Positions 1 through 10,198 of a stretch of 39,533 nucleotides of DNA are shown piece after piece. Position numbers and translations under genes: made by a program. Positions within the stretch are counted from its first letter, which is position 1. Every line of letters begins with the position of its first letter. A model generated the notes under the pieces. It made no database searches, was not told where the DNA came from, and saw only the letters and a program-made list of their open reading frames with translations. Source of the DNA: Actinobacteria bacterium Ga0077560 (GTDB taxonomy: Bacteria > Actinomycetota > Thermoleophilia > Miltoncostaeales > Miltoncostaeaceae); the NCBI GenBank assembly GCA_001464275.1, contig LNFL01000159.1:1-39533 (forward strand), read 5' to 3'.

Positions 1-470
1 ACACCGTGACCGGCGCGCTCACGCGGGCGACCTTCCAGCAGCGGATGGACGCCGTCGTGGCCTCGGGCCGGCCCTGGGTGCTGGTGATGGTGGACGTCGA
101 CCGCTTCAAGCAGGTCAACGACCGCTTCGGCCACCCGGTGGGGGACGACGTGCTGGCCACGGTCGCGCGGCTCATCGGCGCGGCGTGCCGGCGGGACGAC
201 CCGGTGGGGCGGTACGCCGGTGATGAGTTCGTGGTCGGGCTGCCCGGCGCGTCACGCGAGGAGGGCGAGGCGTGCGCCACGCGCATCGCCGCCGCCGTGC
301 GCTCCTACCCGTGGAGCACCATCACCCCGGGGCTGTCGGTGAGCGCGAGCCTGGGCGTGGCCGCCGCGGACGGCGCGGGGCTGCGGGAGGTCGTGGCCCG
401 GGCCGACGCAGCCCTGTACGGCGCCAAGGGCGCGGGCCGGGACGGCGTGCGGGTGGCCGAGCCGGGCTGA
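1..470 (+). CDS. Diguanylate cyclase GGDEF domain, 5' end outside window
   Basis: This is the C-terminal catalytic domain of a diguanylate cyclase, which makes cyclic di-GMP from two GTP. The reading frame is open from the first bases, and the opening residues (TVTGALTR) match the usual D-x-LTGLxNR start of the domain, so the true start and any sensor domain lie upstream. The GTG at 6 should not be taken as the start. The active-site signature is AGDEF (codons at 216-230), an accepted variant of GGDEF. An RRDD sequence lies five residues before it, at the inhibitory I-site position (RxxD), so product inhibition is likely kept. The metal-binding Asp of VDVDRFKQVND is present. The gene converges on ftsH, with a hairpin between them. 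Confidence 0.9.
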   Translation, partial: TVTGALTRATFQQRMDAVVASGRPWVLVMVDVDRFKQVNDRFGHPVGDDVLATVARLIGAACRRDDPVGRYAGDEFVVGLPGASREEGEACATRIAAAVRSYPWSTITPGLSVSASLGVAAADGAGLREVVARADAALYGAKGAGRDGVRVAEPG

Positions 471-477
471 TCCGGGC

Positions 478-502
478 CCGGTGCGCGCGGGACGCGCACC
501 GG
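478..502. terminator. Bidirectional hairpin between GGDEF gene and ftsH
   Basis: A perfect 10-bp stem (478-487 with 493-502, CCGGTGCGCG arm) has a 5-nt loop. It lies 8 nt after the GGDEF stop and 17 nt after the ftsH stop. There is no T tract on either side. Its place between convergent genes suggests a shared terminator. Confidence 0.6.
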
Positions 503-518
503 ACGGCGGTTCAGCGGA

Positions 519-2684
519 TCAGCCGGGGCTGCCGGCGCGCGAGCGGCGGCCCACGCGCAGGCGGCGGAACGCACGGACCCCGCGGGCGCCCGCCGCGGCC
601 ATCGCCGCGCCGGCGGCGGCGCCGCGCACCACCACGCCGGTGACCTCACCGGGACGGGGCAGGGGCACGCGCAGGCGGCGCTTCTCGGCGGGCGGTTCGA
701 GGGTCACCGCCACCTCGGCCTCCACGGGCTGACGCTCGGCGCTGGTGGGCCGGCGGCTGGGCATGCGCCGGGCCGCGAGGTCGCCGAGCACCTCGACGAT
801 GTCGTCGCGGTCCAGCTGCTCCTTCTCGAGCAGCGCCAGCGCCAGCTTCTCGAGCTCGGCCCGGTGCTCGCGCAGCATCGCGATCGCGTCGCGGTACGCG
901 GCGTCCACCATGGCGGCCACCTCGTGCTCCACCACACGGCGGGTCTCCTCGGAGAGCTGCCCATGGGGACCGGTGTGCAGCGTCATCTGGCCGACACGGG
1001 TCGAGAAGCCGAGCTTCTCGATCGCGGTGCGGGCCATGCCCGTGACCTGCTCGATGTCGTTGGCGGCTCCCGAGCTGATCGCATCGAAGCCGATCTCCTC
1101 GGCCGCGCGCCCGGCCATCGCCACCACCATGCGCTCGTGCAGCCGCTGGGGCGAGGTGAGCGCGCGGTCCTCGTTGCCGTACAGCGCCAGTCCCCCGGCA
1201 TCGCCGCGGGCGAGGATCGTGACCCGCTGGGTCTTCACGTGGGTGGGGCAGAGCTCGGCGGCCAGGCAGTGGCCCGCCTCGTGCCAGGCGATGGTCTCCA
1301 GCTCACCGGCGGCGAGGCGCCGGTCCTTGCGCTCCGGCCCGGCCACGGCGCGCAGCATGCCCTCGTCGAGATCGGCCGTCGTGATCTGGGTGCGCCCCGC
1401 GCGGGCGGCCATGATGGCCGCCTCGTTGAGCAGGTTCGACAGGTCGGCCCCGGCGAAGCCCGCCGTGACCGTGGCGATGCGCTCCAGGTCGTGACTGCTC
1501 GCCATCGGCTTGTTCTTGGCGTAGAGGCGCAGGATGGCCAGGCGGCCGGCCTCCGCGGGGACCGCCACCTGCACGCGGCGGTCGAACCGCCCGGGCCGGG
1601 TGAGGGCGTCGTCGAGCATGTCCACGCGGTTGGTCGCGGCCATCACGACGATCCGGTCACGGTTCGAGAAGCCGTCGAGCTCCACCAGCAGCTGGTTGAG
1701 CGTGGACTCGCGCTCGGAGTCCGAGCCGCTGATGCCCGAGCCCCGCTTGCGCCCGATGGCGTCGATCTCGTCGAAGAAGATGATCGCGCCCTCCTCCTGC
1801 TTGCGCGCCTCCAGGAACAGGTCCCGGACGCGGGCGGCGCCGACCCCGACGAACGTGTCCACGAAGTCCGAGCCGGAGACCGCGTAGAAGGGCACGCCGC
1901 TCTCGCCGGCCACGGCCTTGGCCAGCAGCGTCTTCCCGGTGCCGGGCGGGCCGTGCAGGATCACGCCGCGCGGCATGCGGGCGCCGACGCGCGTGAACCG
2001 CATGGGCTCCTTGAGGAACGTCACGACCTCCTCCAGCTCCTCGACGGCCTCGTCGCACCCGGCGACGTCCGTGAAGCGCGTGGAGGGCGGCTCGACCCGG
2101 GCGTTCTTGCGCATGCGGCCGTGGCCGCCGGCGGCGCCCTTGCCCCGGCCGTTGGGGTTGCGGCCCCGGATGGCCATCATGCCGGCGAAGATGATCGCGA
2201 AGCCGACCGCGATGCCCAGGGGCACGAGGATCGACCGGTTCGGGGAGGCCGTCGCCGACTGCCCGCCGCCGCTCTCGACCGGGATGACCACCACGTTGCG
2301 CGCGCGGAGCCACCCGGCCAGGTCGAAGGCGGTGGGGATGCCGCCCGCGGCGGTCTCACCCTGGCCCAGGCCGAAGTCCGTGCCGGCCTTGGGGGCGGGG
2401 ATGTGGGCGGCGATCGCCTTGCCGTTCCGGTCGGCGGCGGCGACCCAGTAGGCGGCCGTGTCGACCACGGCGGCGTTCAGTCGACCCTGGCGTGCGACCT
2501 TGAGCAGCTCGGCGTAGGAGACGACCGCGGGGGTTCCCGTGGTGCCCAGCGGCGTCACCACGGACGCCGGGGGGCCGGTCTGGGTCTCGGTCGCGCCGGC
2601 CGCCATGAGGGCCGGCGTGAGGAACAGGAACGCGCCGAGTGCGACTGCGAGCAGGCACCGCCGCAGGGTCGCTGACAGGGTCAT
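519..2684 (-). CDS. ftsH: ATP-dependent zinc metalloprotease FtsH
   Basis: This is the membrane AAA+ protease that removes misassembled membrane proteins and short-lived regulators. In the 721-aa product, a first membrane segment or signal anchor spans about residues 8-30. A short extracytoplasmic domain follows, then a second membrane segment at 151-172. The AAA module has Walker A GPPGTGKT at 245-252, Walker B IIFFDEID at 301-308 and the second region of homology with its arginines near 363-370. The zinc site HEAGH is at 468-472, and the third ligand is Asp543 in GAANDIEQ. The frame is open further upstream to 2774, but ATG 2684 is chosen because GGAG lies 6 nt before it and the hydrophobic segment follows at once. 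The last 80 residues are basic and variable. The gene is divergent from uvrA. Confidence 0.95.
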   Translation of the reverse strand: MTLSATLRRCLLAVALGAFLFLTPALMAAGATETQTGPPASVVTPLGTTGTPAVVSYAELLKVARQGRLNAAVVDTAAYWVAAADRNGKAIAAHIPAPKAGTDFGLGQGETAAGGIPTAFDLAGWLRARNVVVIPVESGGGQSATASPNRSILVPLGIAVGFAIIFAGMMAIRGRNPNGRGKGAAGGHGRMRKNARVEPPSTRFTDVAGCDEAVEELEEVVTFLKEPMRFTRVGARMPRGVILHGPPGTGKTLLAKAVAGESGVPFYAVSGSDFVDTFVGVGAARVRDLFLEARKQEEGAIIFFDEIDAIGRKRGSGISGSDSERESTLNQLLVELDGFSNRDRIVVMAATNRVDMLDDALTRPGRFDRRVQVAVPAEAGRLAILRLYAKNKPMASSHDLERIATVTAGFAGADLSNLLNEAAIMAARAGRTQITTADLDEGMLRAVAGPERKDRRLAAGELETIAWHEAGHCLAAELCPTHVKTQRVTILARGDAGGLALYGNEDRALTSPQRLHERMVVAMAGRAAEEIGFDAISSGAANDIEQVTGMARTAIEKLGFSTRVGQMTLHTGPHGQLSEETRRVVEHEVAAMVDAAYRDAIAMLREHRAELEKLALALLEKEQLDRDDIVEVLGDLAARRMPSRRPTSAERQPVEAEVAVTLEPPAEKRRLRVPLPRPGEVTGVVVRGAAAGAAMAAAGARGVRAFRRLRVGRRSRAGSPG

Positions 2685-2785
2685 ATCGCTCCGCCATTGA
2701 TGAGGGGGACCGCCGCGTGATCCCCGGGGTCCTCGGTATCGGCCCACGCGGTGCGGACCTGAGCGCGAAAGCACCCGGGTTTCGC

Positions 2786-2791
2786 AGGATA
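2786..2791 (-). promoter_or_regulatory. Possible ftsH -10 element
   Basis: TATCCT on the minus strand fits the actinobacterial TANNNT -10 pattern and would give a leader of about 95 nt before ftsH. No convincing -35 box is seen, so this is a weak prediction. Confidence 0.3.
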
Positions 2792-2866
2792 GGCGTCACT
2801 TTGCGGGACACGGCGCATCTCGGGTCCACGGGAGGCGGGAGGGGGGACCGACAGCCGGGTCAGGGG

Positions 2867-2880
2867 AGTACACTTGTTCG
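2867..2880. promoter_or_regulatory. LexA/SOS-box-like site overlapping uvrA -10
   Basis: The minus strand reads CGAACAAGTGTACT. This matches 12 of 14 positions of the Gram-positive SOS box CGAACRNRYGTTYC. It covers TACACT (2869-2874), a TANNNT -10 element that would start uvrA transcription near 2881-2884, just before the GTG at 2885. uvrA is a classic LexA target, so the position fits repression of the promoter. Binding is inferred, not shown. Confidence 0.5.
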
Positions 2881-2884
2881 CATC

Positions 2885-5770
2885 GTGGCCCGAGCCCCCC
2901 GCCCCCATGCCCCGGACCTGATCCGCGTCGTCGGCGCGCGTGAGCACAACCTCAAGGACGTCACCGTGGAGATCCCGCGGGACGCGCTGGTGGTGGTCAC
3001 CGGGCTGTCCGGAAGCGGCAAGTCCAGCCTCGCGTTCGACACGCTGTACGCCGAGGGGCAGCGTCGCTACGTCGAGAGCCTGTCCGCGTATGCGCGGCAG
3101 TTCCTCGGCCAGATGGACAAGCCGGACGTCGACCACATCGACGGCCTGTCGCCGGCGATCTCGATCGACCAGAAGACCACCAGCCGGAACCCGCGGTCCA
3201 CGGTGGCCACCGTCACCGAGGCCTACGACTACCTCCGGCTGCTGTTCGCGCGCATCGGCGAGCCCCACTGCCCGGTCTGCGGCCGGCCCATCACGGGGCA
3301 GAGCGTCGAGCAGATCGTGGACCGTGTGCTGGAGCTGCCCGAGGGCACGCGCTTCATGGTGATGGCCCCCCTGGTGCGGGGACGCAAGGGCGAGCACAAG
3401 GACGTGCTGGAGCAGGTGCGGGGGGAGGGGTTCACCCGTGTGTCGGTGGACGGCACGGTGATGACCCTCGACGAGGTCCCCGCGCTGGAGCGCAACAAGC
3501 AGCACACCATCGAGGTGGTCGTCGACCGCCTGGTGATGCGCGACGACCTGCGCCGCCGGCTCACCGAGAGCCTGGAGACCGCCACCCAGCTGGCCGACGG
3601 CCTGGTGCGCATCGCCGAGCACGGCGGCGAGGAGCGCAGCTGGACGTACTCGGAACGGTTCGCGTGCCCGGACCACGGCGCCTCCCTGGCAGAGCTGGCG
3701 CCCCGCGTGTTCTCGTTCAACTCGCCGCACGGGGCGTGCACCACCTGCACCGGCCTGGGCTTCATGCCCGAGGTCGACCCCGAGCTGCTGGTCGACCCCG
3801 AGCGCAGCCTCGCGCAGGGCGCGCTCATCCCCTGGGCCGACCGCACCACCGACTACTACGAGCTGCTGCTGCAGGCGATCTCCGAGGAGTACGAGATCGA
3901 CCTGGACACGCCGTGGAAGCGGCTGCCCGAGTCGACGCAGCGGCTCATGCTGCACGGACCGCCCGGCGGCCGGCGGCAGCGCATGTACCTGGGCCGCCGC
4001 AAGGGCGGCCGCAACCCCGTCGGGTGGTTCGAGGGCGTGGTGCCGCAGCTGCGCCGGCAGCACACCAGCTCGATGTCCCAGGCGGTGCGCGACTCGGTGG
4101 AGCAGTACATGTCGCTCCGGCCGTGCCCGTCCTGTGACGGCGCCCGGCTGCGGCCCGAGGTCCTGGCCGTCACCATCGGCGGGCTGTCGATCCACGGGCT
4201 GTGCCGCCTCTCGGTGGAGCAGGCGCTGGAGTTCCTGGAGGGCCTGCGGCTCGACCGCACCCAGACGCTCATCGGCGAACGGGTCATCAAGGAGGTCACC
4301 GCCCGCCTGCGGTTCCTGGTGGACGTGGGGGTGGGGTACCTCAACCTGGAGCGCGCCGCGGGGACCCTGTCGGGTGGTGAGGCGCAGCGCATCCGCCTGG
4401 CCACGCAGATCGGCTCGGGCCTGATGGGCGTCCTCTACATCCTCGACGAGCCGTCGATCGGGCTGCACCAGCGCGACAACCGCAAGCTCATCGGGACGCT
4501 CGAGCGCCTGCGCGACCAGGGCAACACCGTGCTGGTGGTGGAGCACGACGAGGACATGATGCGCGCCGCCGACCACCTCATCGACATGGGGCCGGGGGCG
4601 GGCGAGCACGGCGGCCGCGTGGTGGCCGAGGGCACGCCGGCCGAGGTGGAGGCCAACGAGGAGTCGATCACCGGGGCGTTCCTGTCGCGGCGCCGCACCA
4701 TCCAGATCCCGCCGGCCCGTCGCGACGGCCGCGGCGTGCTGCGCGTGCTGGGGGCCCGGGAGCACAACCTGCGCGGCATCGACGTGGAGATCCCGGTCGG
4801 CACCCTCACCTGTGTCACCGGCGTGTCCGGATCGGGCAAGAGCACGCTGGTGAACGAGGTGGTGCTGAAGGCACTCGCCGGACGCCTCTCGCGGCGGCCG
4901 CGCCGTGCCGGGCGGCACGACGCCATCGAGGGCCTCGAGCACTTCGACAAGGTCATCGCCATCGACCAGTCGCCCATCGGGCGGACGCCGCGGTCGAACC
5001 CCGCCACGTACACCGGCATCTTCGACCTCATCCGGGACCTCTTCTCGAAGACCCCGGACGCCCGCGCCCGCGGCTACAAGCAGGGTCGCTTCAGCTTCAA
5101 CGTCAAGGGCGGCCGCTGCGAGAACTGCAAGGGCGACGGCACCATCACCATCGAGATGCACTTCCTGCCGGACGTCTACGTCCCGTGCGAGGTGTGCGGC
5201 GGGCGCCGGTACAACCGCGAGACGCTCACGGTGCGCTACGGCGGGCGCAACATCGCCGAGATCCTGGACATGACCGTGTCGGAGGCGCTGGAGGCCTTCG
5301 CGGCGGTGCCGCGCATCCACCGGCGACTGCAGACCCTGGAGGACGTCGGCCTGGGCTACGTCCGCATGGGACAGCCCGCCACGACCCTCTCGGGCGGCGA
5401 GGCACAGCGGGTGAAGCTGGCCAGCGAGCTCTCGCGCGTGGCGACCGGGCGGACGCTCTACGTGCTGGACGAACCCACCACCGGACTGCACCTGGCCGAC
5501 ATCGAGCGCCTGCTGGAGGTGCTGCAGCGCCTCGCCGACGCCGGGAACACGGTCCTGGTGATCGAGCACAACCTCGACGTGATCAAGTGCGCCGACTGGC
5601 TGGTGGACCTGGGCCCCGAGGGCGGGGCGGGAGGCGGTCTGCTGGTGGCCTCCGGGACCCCTGAGCAGGTGGCCGCCACGGCTGGATCCTTCACCGGCGA
5701 GTTCCTGCGGGAGGTGCTCGACGCACCCCCGCCGGCGCCACGGCGCAGACGCCGCCAGAAGGTCGCGTAA
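2885..5770 (+). CDS. uvrA: Excinuclease ABC subunit A (UvrA)
   Basis: UvrA is the damage-recognition ATPase of nucleotide excision repair and works with UvrB. In the 961-aa product, the N-terminal Walker A is GLSGSGKSS (about 40-48) and the second is GVSGSGKST. The ABC signature LSGGEAQR occurs twice, and Walker B-type YILDEPS and YVLDEPT are present. Zinc-finger cysteine pairs are visible, including CENC and CEVC in the C-terminal half. The frame is open upstream to 2639, but that stretch runs across the ftsH start and does not resemble UvrA. Similarity begins at VARAPRPH, so GTG 2885 is chosen. No Shine-Dalgarno lies at normal distance. The -10 box is 10 nt before GTG, so the mRNA would be leaderless or nearly so. 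Confidence 0.95.
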   Translation: MARAPRPHAPDLIRVVGAREHNLKDVTVEIPRDALVVVTGLSGSGKSSLAFDTLYAEGQRRYVESLSAYARQFLGQMDKPDVDHIDGLSPAISIDQKTTSRNPRSTVATVTEAYDYLRLLFARIGEPHCPVCGRPITGQSVEQIVDRVLELPEGTRFMVMAPLVRGRKGEHKDVLEQVRGEGFTRVSVDGTVMTLDEVPALERNKQHTIEVVVDRLVMRDDLRRRLTESLETATQLADGLVRIAEHGGEERSWTYSERFACPDHGASLAELAPRVFSFNSPHGACTTCTGLGFMPEVDPELLVDPERSLAQGALIPWADRTTDYYELLLQAISEEYEIDLDTPWKRLPESTQRLMLHGPPGGRRQRMYLGRRKGGRNPVGWFEGVVPQLRRQHTSSMSQAVRDSVEQYMSLRPCPSCDGARLRPEVLAVTIGGLSIHGLCRLSVEQALEFLEGLRLDRTQTLIGERVIKEVTARLRFLVDVGVGYLNLERAAGTLSGGEAQRIRLATQIGSGLMGVLYILDEPSIGLHQRDNRKLIGTLERLRDQGNTVLVVEHDEDMMRAADHLIDMGPGAGEHGGRVVAEGTPAEVEANEESITGAFLSRRRTIQIPPARRDGRGVLRVLGAREHNLRGIDVEIPVGTLTCVTGVSGSGKSTLVNEVVLKALAGRLSRRPRRAGRHDAIEGLEHFDKVIAIDQSPIGRTPRSNPATYTGIFDLIRDLFSKTPDARARGYKQGRFSFNVKGGRCENCKGDGTITIEMHFLPDVYVPCEVCGGRRYNRETLTVRYGGRNIAEILDMTVSEALEAFAAVPRIHRRLQTLEDVGLGYVRMGQPATTLSGGEAQRVKLASELSRVATGRTLYVLDEPTTGLHLADIERLLEVLQRLADAGNTVLVIEHNLDVIKCADWLVDLGPEGGAGGGLLVASGTPEQVAATAGSFTGEFLREVLDAPPPAPRRRRRQKVA

Positions 5771-5831
5771 GGAACCGGCACCGAGTTCGTGGAGCGGGTG
5801 AGGACGCGCACGGCGCGCGACACCTGACACC

Positions 5832-5851
5832 CCCGCGGCGCCACCCGCGGG
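5832..5851. terminator. Hairpin after uvrA
   Basis: A 7-bp GC stem (CCCGCGG at 5832-5838 with CCGCGGG at 5845-5851) has a 6-nt loop. It lies 61 nt after uvrA and 21 nt before the next start. It has no T tract, so it could be a weak terminator or a leader hairpin. Confidence 0.35.
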
Positions 5852-5872
5852 AACCGACTCGGAGGATGCACC

Positions 5873-6541
5873 ATGAAGCTGAGCAGGCGAACCGCGCTCA
5901 CCGCGGCACTGTCCGTCGCCATCGCGGCGGCGGGGATCACCGGGGTGGCGACCGCCGGCCCGGGGGGCGACCGCAACCGCGACCGCATCCCGGACAGGTG
6001 GGAGAAGGCGCACAACCTGTCGCTCAAGGTCAACCAGGCCGGCCGTGACCAGGACCGCGACGGCCTGAAGAACCTCACCGAGTACCGGTCGGGCACCGAC
6101 CCCCGCGACGCCGACAGCGACGACGACGGCGTGCGCGATCTGCTCGAGGACCGGGACAAGGACGGCCTGTGCAACCGCGACGAGCAGCGCAGCGGCACGC
6201 GCCCGGACCGCTCCGACAGCGACCGCGACGGCACGGACGACGGCGACGAGCACGGCCGCCTGGAGATCTCCGGGACCGTGGTGTCGTTCGACGCCGGGTC
6301 CGGCGCGCTGGTGATCCAGCCCTCCGGCAAGGAGCCCGTGACGGTGACGGTCGATGAGGACACGCGGTTCGACGACGGCACCGCCGAGGGCCTGGTGGCC
6401 GGCGCGAGCCTCGACGAGGTGAAGATCGTGGCCGACGGGACGGGCGGGTTTCTCGCCCTGAAGGTCGAGTTCCAGGACGACGACGAGTCCGGGGACGACC
6501 ACGGCGGCGACCGGACCCGGACGAGCAGCACTCCGGGCTGA
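5873..6541 (+). CDS. Secreted protein with calcium-binding repeats and DUF5666-like domain
   Basis: This 222-aa exported protein has no assigned function. It begins with a signal peptide carrying a twin-arginine-like start (SRRTALT) and a hydrophobic run to about residue 29. Residues 30-125 are rich in thrombospondin-type-3/EF-hand-like acidic loops such as DQDRDGLKN, DADSDDDGV and DSDRDGTDDGD, which normally bind calcium. Residues about 128-200 resemble the small beta-barrel DUF5666 domain (GTVVSFDAGSGALVI onward). The C-terminus is acidic and probably disordered. ATG 5873 is supported by GGAGG 7 nt upstream. Calcium binding is inferred from the loops, and an extracellular location from the signal peptide. 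Confidence 0.75.
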   Translation: MKLSRRTALTAALSVAIAAAGITGVATAGPGGDRNRDRIPDRWEKAHNLSLKVNQAGRDQDRDGLKNLTEYRSGTDPRDADSDDDGVRDLLEDRDKDGLCNRDEQRSGTRPDRSDSDRDGTDDGDEHGRLEISGTVVSFDAGSGALVIQPSGKEPVTVTVDEDTRFDDGTAEGLVAGASLDEVKIVADGTGGFLALKVEFQDDDESGDDHGGDRTRTSSTPG

Positions 6542-6542
6542 T

Positions 6543-6563
6543 CGCCGCAGCACGCCTGCGGCG
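6543..6563. terminator. Hairpin directly after the calcium-repeat gene
   Basis: A perfect 8-bp stem (CGCCGCAG with CTGCGGCG) and 5-nt loop start one base after the TGA stop. No T tract follows. Its position fits transcription termination. Confidence 0.55.
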
Positions 6564-6693
6564 ACGGTCCGCGCGTGGGGTTCGGCCGTCGTCGCTCGCG
6601 AGCCTGAGCCCCCGGTTCGGGAACCGTAAGAGTTCTCGCAAACCGGGGGTCTCGGGGATGCGTGCCGTCCTGCGGGTCGGGTAGGCATTGCCC

Positions 6694-8586
6694 GTGACCG
6701 ATCACCGGAGTTCCCAGCGGCGCCGCATGCGCCATCCCCGGGTCCGCGCATCACGCGCCGTCCCGGCCCTCCTCGTGGCCGGCGGCCTGCTGGCCGCCGC
6801 ACCCGCCGCAATGTCGGCGTGGGTCCGTCCCGCGGACAGCCCGAGCCCCATCAACCAGGCCCCCACCACCGAGGCCGTCGACGCCGCCATGGCGTCCGTC
6901 GGCGGCGTGCCCCACGTGGCGTGGCGTGAGACCGACGGGCAGAACTACGAGGTGCGCGTCGCGCGCCTCACCGTCAACGGGTGGGAGAAGGTCGGCCAGG
7001 CCGTCAACCCGGCGACGCCCATCAACCAGGACAGCCTGGGCGCCGCGAAGGACGTGGCGCTCACCGATGTGGGCGGCGTGCCGTACGTCGCGTGGATCGA
7101 GGGCGCCGGGGGGACCGACCAGGTTCGGGTGGCCCGCCTGAACGCGGCCGGCACCGGCTGGGACAAGGTCGGGGCGGTCGTGAGCCCGGCCAGCCCCATC
7201 AACCTCGCTCCGTCGCGTGACGCGGCCGGCGTGTCGATCGCCACGGTCGGCGGCGTGCCGTACGTGGCGTGGACCGAGTTCGACGGGACCAACTACGAGG
7301 TGCGCGTCGCGCGTCCCACCGCGGACGGCAACGCATGGGAGCGCGTGGGCATCGCCCTGAACCCGGCGAGCCCGCTCAACAACTCGGCCGGCAGGAGCGC
7401 CCGCCAGCCGGTGATCGCATCCGTGGGCGGCCTGCCGGTGGTCGCATGGGCCGAGACCGACGGGACCAACTACGAGCTCCGGGTGGCGCGGCTGAACGCC
7501 GCCCAGACCGGCTGGGACCAGCTTGGCCGCGCCCTGCGGCCGGGGAGCCCGGTGAACCAGGACCTCGCCCAGGACGCCAGCAGCCCGTCCCTGGTGGACA
7601 TCGGCGGCGTGCCGTACGTGTCGTGGCTGGAGGCCCGTCCCGGCGGCGCCCAGGTGCGCGTCGCCCGGCTGTCCACCGGCGGCGCCGGATGGGAGAAGGT
7701 GGGTCAGGGGCTCGACGCCGCCCGGCCCGTGAACGTGGGCACGCGCGGCGCGATCGCGCCGTCGATCGGCGTGGTCGCCGGACGCCCGTGGGTGGCCTGG
7801 GGTGAGGACGACGGGCGCAACCGCGAGGTGCGGGTCGCCCGGCTGAACGCCGCGGGCACCGGGTGGGAGCAGCCGGTGGGCGGCACCAGCCCGATCAACG
7901 CCGGCCGCAACCAGAGCGCCGACCCGCCCAGCCTGGCGGTGGTGGGCGAGGTGCCCTACGTCGCCTGGCCGGAGCGCGACGCGCAGAACCGTGAGATCCG
8001 GGTGAGCCGGCTGGAGCCGGTCGTGCTCTCCACGAACGCGTCCGCCAGCGAGCAGGCCGTTCGGATGACCGCGCAGCTGCGCAGCTACGGCGTGCCGTTC
8101 CAGGTGGGCTTCACCGTGACGGGCGTCGGCGGCACCCAGTCCACCCGCCCCGGGGCGCTGGTGGGTGACCCGGCCACGGCGAGCGCGGTGGCGTTCGGGT
8201 TGACGCCGGGGCAGGTCTACCGGTGGCGGACCTACGCGGTGATGGGCGCCGGCGGCCTCACGGCCAGCGGCCCGGAGTTCACCGTCGGCACGGCCACCGT
8301 GACGCGCCTGCGCGTGACGCCCGTGGCCAAGACGGTGGTCGCCCGCCGGGGCAACCTCAAGGGGCTGCGTTTCCGCAGCTCGGTCCCCGGCATCGCCGTG
8401 GTCCGGGTGTTCTCGGGCTCCCGCCAGGTGACGGTCGCCCGCAAGCGGGTGGCCCGCGGGGTGAACACCGTGCGGGTGCGTGTGCCCCGCGTGACGGGCA
8501 CGTACCGCGTGACGGTGCGCGTGGTCGCGACCGGTGGCCGCGTGGACACCGCGGCGTTCCGCCTGCGGGTCATCCCGCGGCGGTAG
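6694..8586 (+). CDS. Secreted seven-bladed beta-propeller protein
   Basis: This is a 630-aa exported protein of unknown role. After a signal peptide (hydrophobic run LLVAGGLLAAAPAAMSA) come seven repeats of about 60-66 residues. Each has a VGGVPYVAW-type strand, an acidic turn and a VRVARL-type strand, and they are joined by SPIN-type linkers. Seven such units imply a seven-bladed beta-propeller. A fibronectin-III-like segment follows (about 450-530), then a basic Val/Arg-rich beta-sandwich to the end. No sortase motif or membrane anchor is seen. The start is uncertain. GTG 6694 lies 6 nt after TAGGCA, a near -10, and would be leaderless; TTG 6688 and ATG 6727 are alternatives. The propeller may bind a ligand or the cell surface, and no enzyme motif is visible. 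Confidence 0.75.
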   Translation: MTDHRSSQRRRMRHPRVRASRAVPALLVAGGLLAAAPAAMSAWVRPADSPSPINQAPTTEAVDAAMASVGGVPHVAWRETDGQNYEVRVARLTVNGWEKVGQAVNPATPINQDSLGAAKDVALTDVGGVPYVAWIEGAGGTDQVRVARLNAAGTGWDKVGAVVSPASPINLAPSRDAAGVSIATVGGVPYVAWTEFDGTNYEVRVARPTADGNAWERVGIALNPASPLNNSAGRSARQPVIASVGGLPVVAWAETDGTNYELRVARLNAAQTGWDQLGRALRPGSPVNQDLAQDASSPSLVDIGGVPYVSWLEARPGGAQVRVARLSTGGAGWEKVGQGLDAARPVNVGTRGAIAPSIGVVAGRPWVAWGEDDGRNREVRVARLNAAGTGWEQPVGGTSPINAGRNQSADPPSLAVVGEVPYVAWPERDAQNREIRVSRLEPVVLSTNASASEQAVRMTAQLRSYGVPFQVGFTVTGVGGTQSTRPGALVGDPATASAVAFGLTPGQVYRWRTYAVMGAGGLTASGPEFTVGTATVTRLRVTPVAKTVVARRGNLKGLRFRSSVPGIAVVRVFSGSRQVTVARKRVARGVNTVRVRVPRVTGTYRVTVRVVATGGRVDTAAFRLRVIPRR

Positions 8587-8594
8587 CCGCACGG

Positions 8595-8638
8595 TTCGCC
8601 GTTCCGGACCCGACCTCTCCAGGGTCCGGAGCGGCGAA
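8595..8638. terminator. Strong 17-bp hairpin terminator
   Basis: Arms 8595-8611 and 8622-8638 pair over 17 positions with a single G-U, around a 10-nt loop. It starts 9 nt after the propeller gene stop. There is no T tract. It is the longest stem in the window and very likely ends that transcript. Confidence 0.75.
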
Positions 8639-8702
8639 GCCCGTCCGGGTCGGACCTGCACGTTCGACCACCGGCCCGGACGGTGCCCCCCGCGCGTGGG
8701 GA

Positions 8703-8708
8703 TAAGCT
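8703..8708 (+). promoter_or_regulatory. -10 element for leaderless M20 peptidase gene
   Basis: TAAGCT fits TANNNT and is 7 nt before ATG 8716. No Shine-Dalgarno precedes that ATG, so the transcript probably begins at or next to the start codon. Confidence 0.55.
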
Positions 8709-8715
8709 GCCTGGC

Positions 8716-10044
8716 ATGACGCCCGACGAGCTCGACCGCCTGTACACCCTGCTGCGCGTGCCGAGCGTGAGCGCGGTGGAGGCGCACGCTCCGGACATGG
8801 CGCGGGCCGCGGAGCTGGTGGCCGCCGAGCTGCGGCTGGCCGGTGGAACCGTGGAGATCGTGACCGGGGACGGGCACCCGCTGGTGGTGGGGGAGGTGCC
8901 GCCCTCCGACGGGCGCGCCTCGGCGCCGCGGGTGATCGTGTACGGGCACTACGACGTGCAGCCGGTGGGCGACCCCGCCCTGTGGACCTCGGACGCCTTC
9001 GAGCCGGTGGTGCGCGACGGCAACCTGTACTGCCGGGGCGCCAGCGACGACAAGGGCAACCTGTTCATGCTGCTCGCCGCCGTGCAGCGGCTCACCGACG
9101 CCGCGGCGCTGCCCGTCCACGTGTCGTTCGTGATCGACGGCGAGGAGGAGAGCGGCGGGGACATGGCGATGCGCCACATCGCCGCCGATGACGTCCCGGC
9201 CGCCGCCGCCGTGATCTTCGACTCGGCGATGGTGGGGCCGGAGCGGCCCTCGGTCTGCTCGGGGCTGCGCGGCATGGTCTACCGCCGGATCACGGTGCGC
9301 ACGGCCGGCAGCGACGCCCACAGCGGCCTCTACGGCGGGGCGGGACTCAATGCCGCGCATGCGCTGGTGACGATCCTCGAGCGCCTGCGGCCGCACGACG
9401 GGCGGCTCGACGAGCGGCTCATGGGCGGGCGTGCCGAGCCGTCACCGCACGAGGTGGCCGCCTGGGACGGGCTGCCCACCGGCGCCGAGGTGCTGGCCGA
9501 CGCCGGCCTGCGGCCGGCCGACGCGCGCGCGGCCGACGAGCTGTACCGCCGGACGCTGGCGTGGCCGTCCATCGACGTGCACGGGCTGGCCTGCGGCGAG
9601 CCCGCGGCGGTGAAGACCAACCTCCCGGCCGAGGCCACCGCGACGTTCTCCCTGCGGGTGGCCCCGGGGCAGGACGCCGGCGAGCTCGCCGGGATCCTGG
9701 ACGCGCTCATCGCCGAGGCCGCGCCGGAGGGCGCGGAGGTGGAGATCACCCGGCTCGGCGAGGCGGCCCCGGCGCTGATGGATCCCCGTGACCCGGTGCT
9801 CGCCGCCGCGATGGCCGCGATCGAGCGCAGCACCGGCTGGCCGTGCGTGCCCGTCCGCACCGGCGGGAGCATCCCGATCGTCGCGGCGTTCACCGGGAAG
9901 GGCATCCCCACCGTCCTGTCGGGGTTCGGCCTGCCCGACGACGGCATCCACGGGCCGGACGAGCACCTGCGCTTCGAGCACCTGGAGATCGGCACGCGGG
10001 CCGCCATGGAAATCCTTACGGCGCTGGGCGGAATCGGGACCTGA
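8716..10044 (+). CDS. M20 family metallodipeptidase
   Basis: This is a cytosolic zinc peptidase of the M20 family (dipeptidase/CNDP-like), 442 aa. The metal and catalytic motifs are YGHYDVQP (first His and bridging-site Asp), RGASDDKGN (bridging Asp), DGEEESGG (catalytic Glu and metal Glu) and the late IHGPDEHL with the last His ligand. The middle region, with DAHSGLYGG, is the dimerisation lid domain. ATG 8716 is preferred to the upstream TTG 8683 because the -10 box ends 7 nt before it and homology starts there. The gene stands alone between a strong terminator and the fumC promoter. It likely hydrolyses dipeptides or N-acylated amino acids, but the exact substrate cannot be read from the sequence. 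Confidence 0.88.
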   Translation: MTPDELDRLYTLLRVPSVSAVEAHAPDMARAAELVAAELRLAGGTVEIVTGDGHPLVVGEVPPSDGRASAPRVIVYGHYDVQPVGDPALWTSDAFEPVVRDGNLYCRGASDDKGNLFMLLAAVQRLTDAAALPVHVSFVIDGEEESGGDMAMRHIAADDVPAAAAVIFDSAMVGPERPSVCSGLRGMVYRRITVRTAGSDAHSGLYGGAGLNAAHALVTILERLRPHDGRLDERLMGGRAEPSPHEVAAWDGLPTGAEVLADAGLRPADARAADELYRRTLAWPSIDVHGLACGEPAAVKTNLPAEATATFSLRVAPGQDAGELAGILDALIAEAAPEGAEVEITRLGEAAPALMDPRDPVLAAAMAAIERSTGWPCVPVRTGGSIPIVAAFTGKGIPTVLSGFGLPDDGIHGPDEHLRFEHLEIGTRAAMEILTALGGIGT

Positions 10045-10122
10045 CGGCGCCCCGGGCGCCCGGATGCCCGCATCGTGCATCCACACCTTCCCGCCGGGCG
10101 CGTCTCGGCGGGAGCGGGGCGA

Positions 10123-10128
10123 TAGTCT
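10123..10128 (+). promoter_or_regulatory. Probable fumC -10 element
   Basis: TAGTCT fits TANNNT and would start a transcript near 10135, giving a leader of about 64 nt that ends with GGGAG 5 nt before ATG 10199. This is one of the few genes here with an ordinary leader. Confidence 0.4.
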
Positions 10129-10198
10129 TCTCCGTCGGGCCCGGCGCCGCCAGACGGGCGACGCCCGGCGTTCGAACTCAAACTGCGAAGGGAGCCCG

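Noticed and set aside
2681..6811. Very long open frame antisense to uvrA
   Set aside because: High GC leaves few stops. The translation is low-complexity His/Val/Arg-rich sequence with no family match, and the sense frame is clearly UvrA.
10165..10185. tRNA T-loop-like GTTCGAACTC before fumC
   Set aside because: No acceptor, D or anticodon arms can be formed around it. It lies in the fumC leader.
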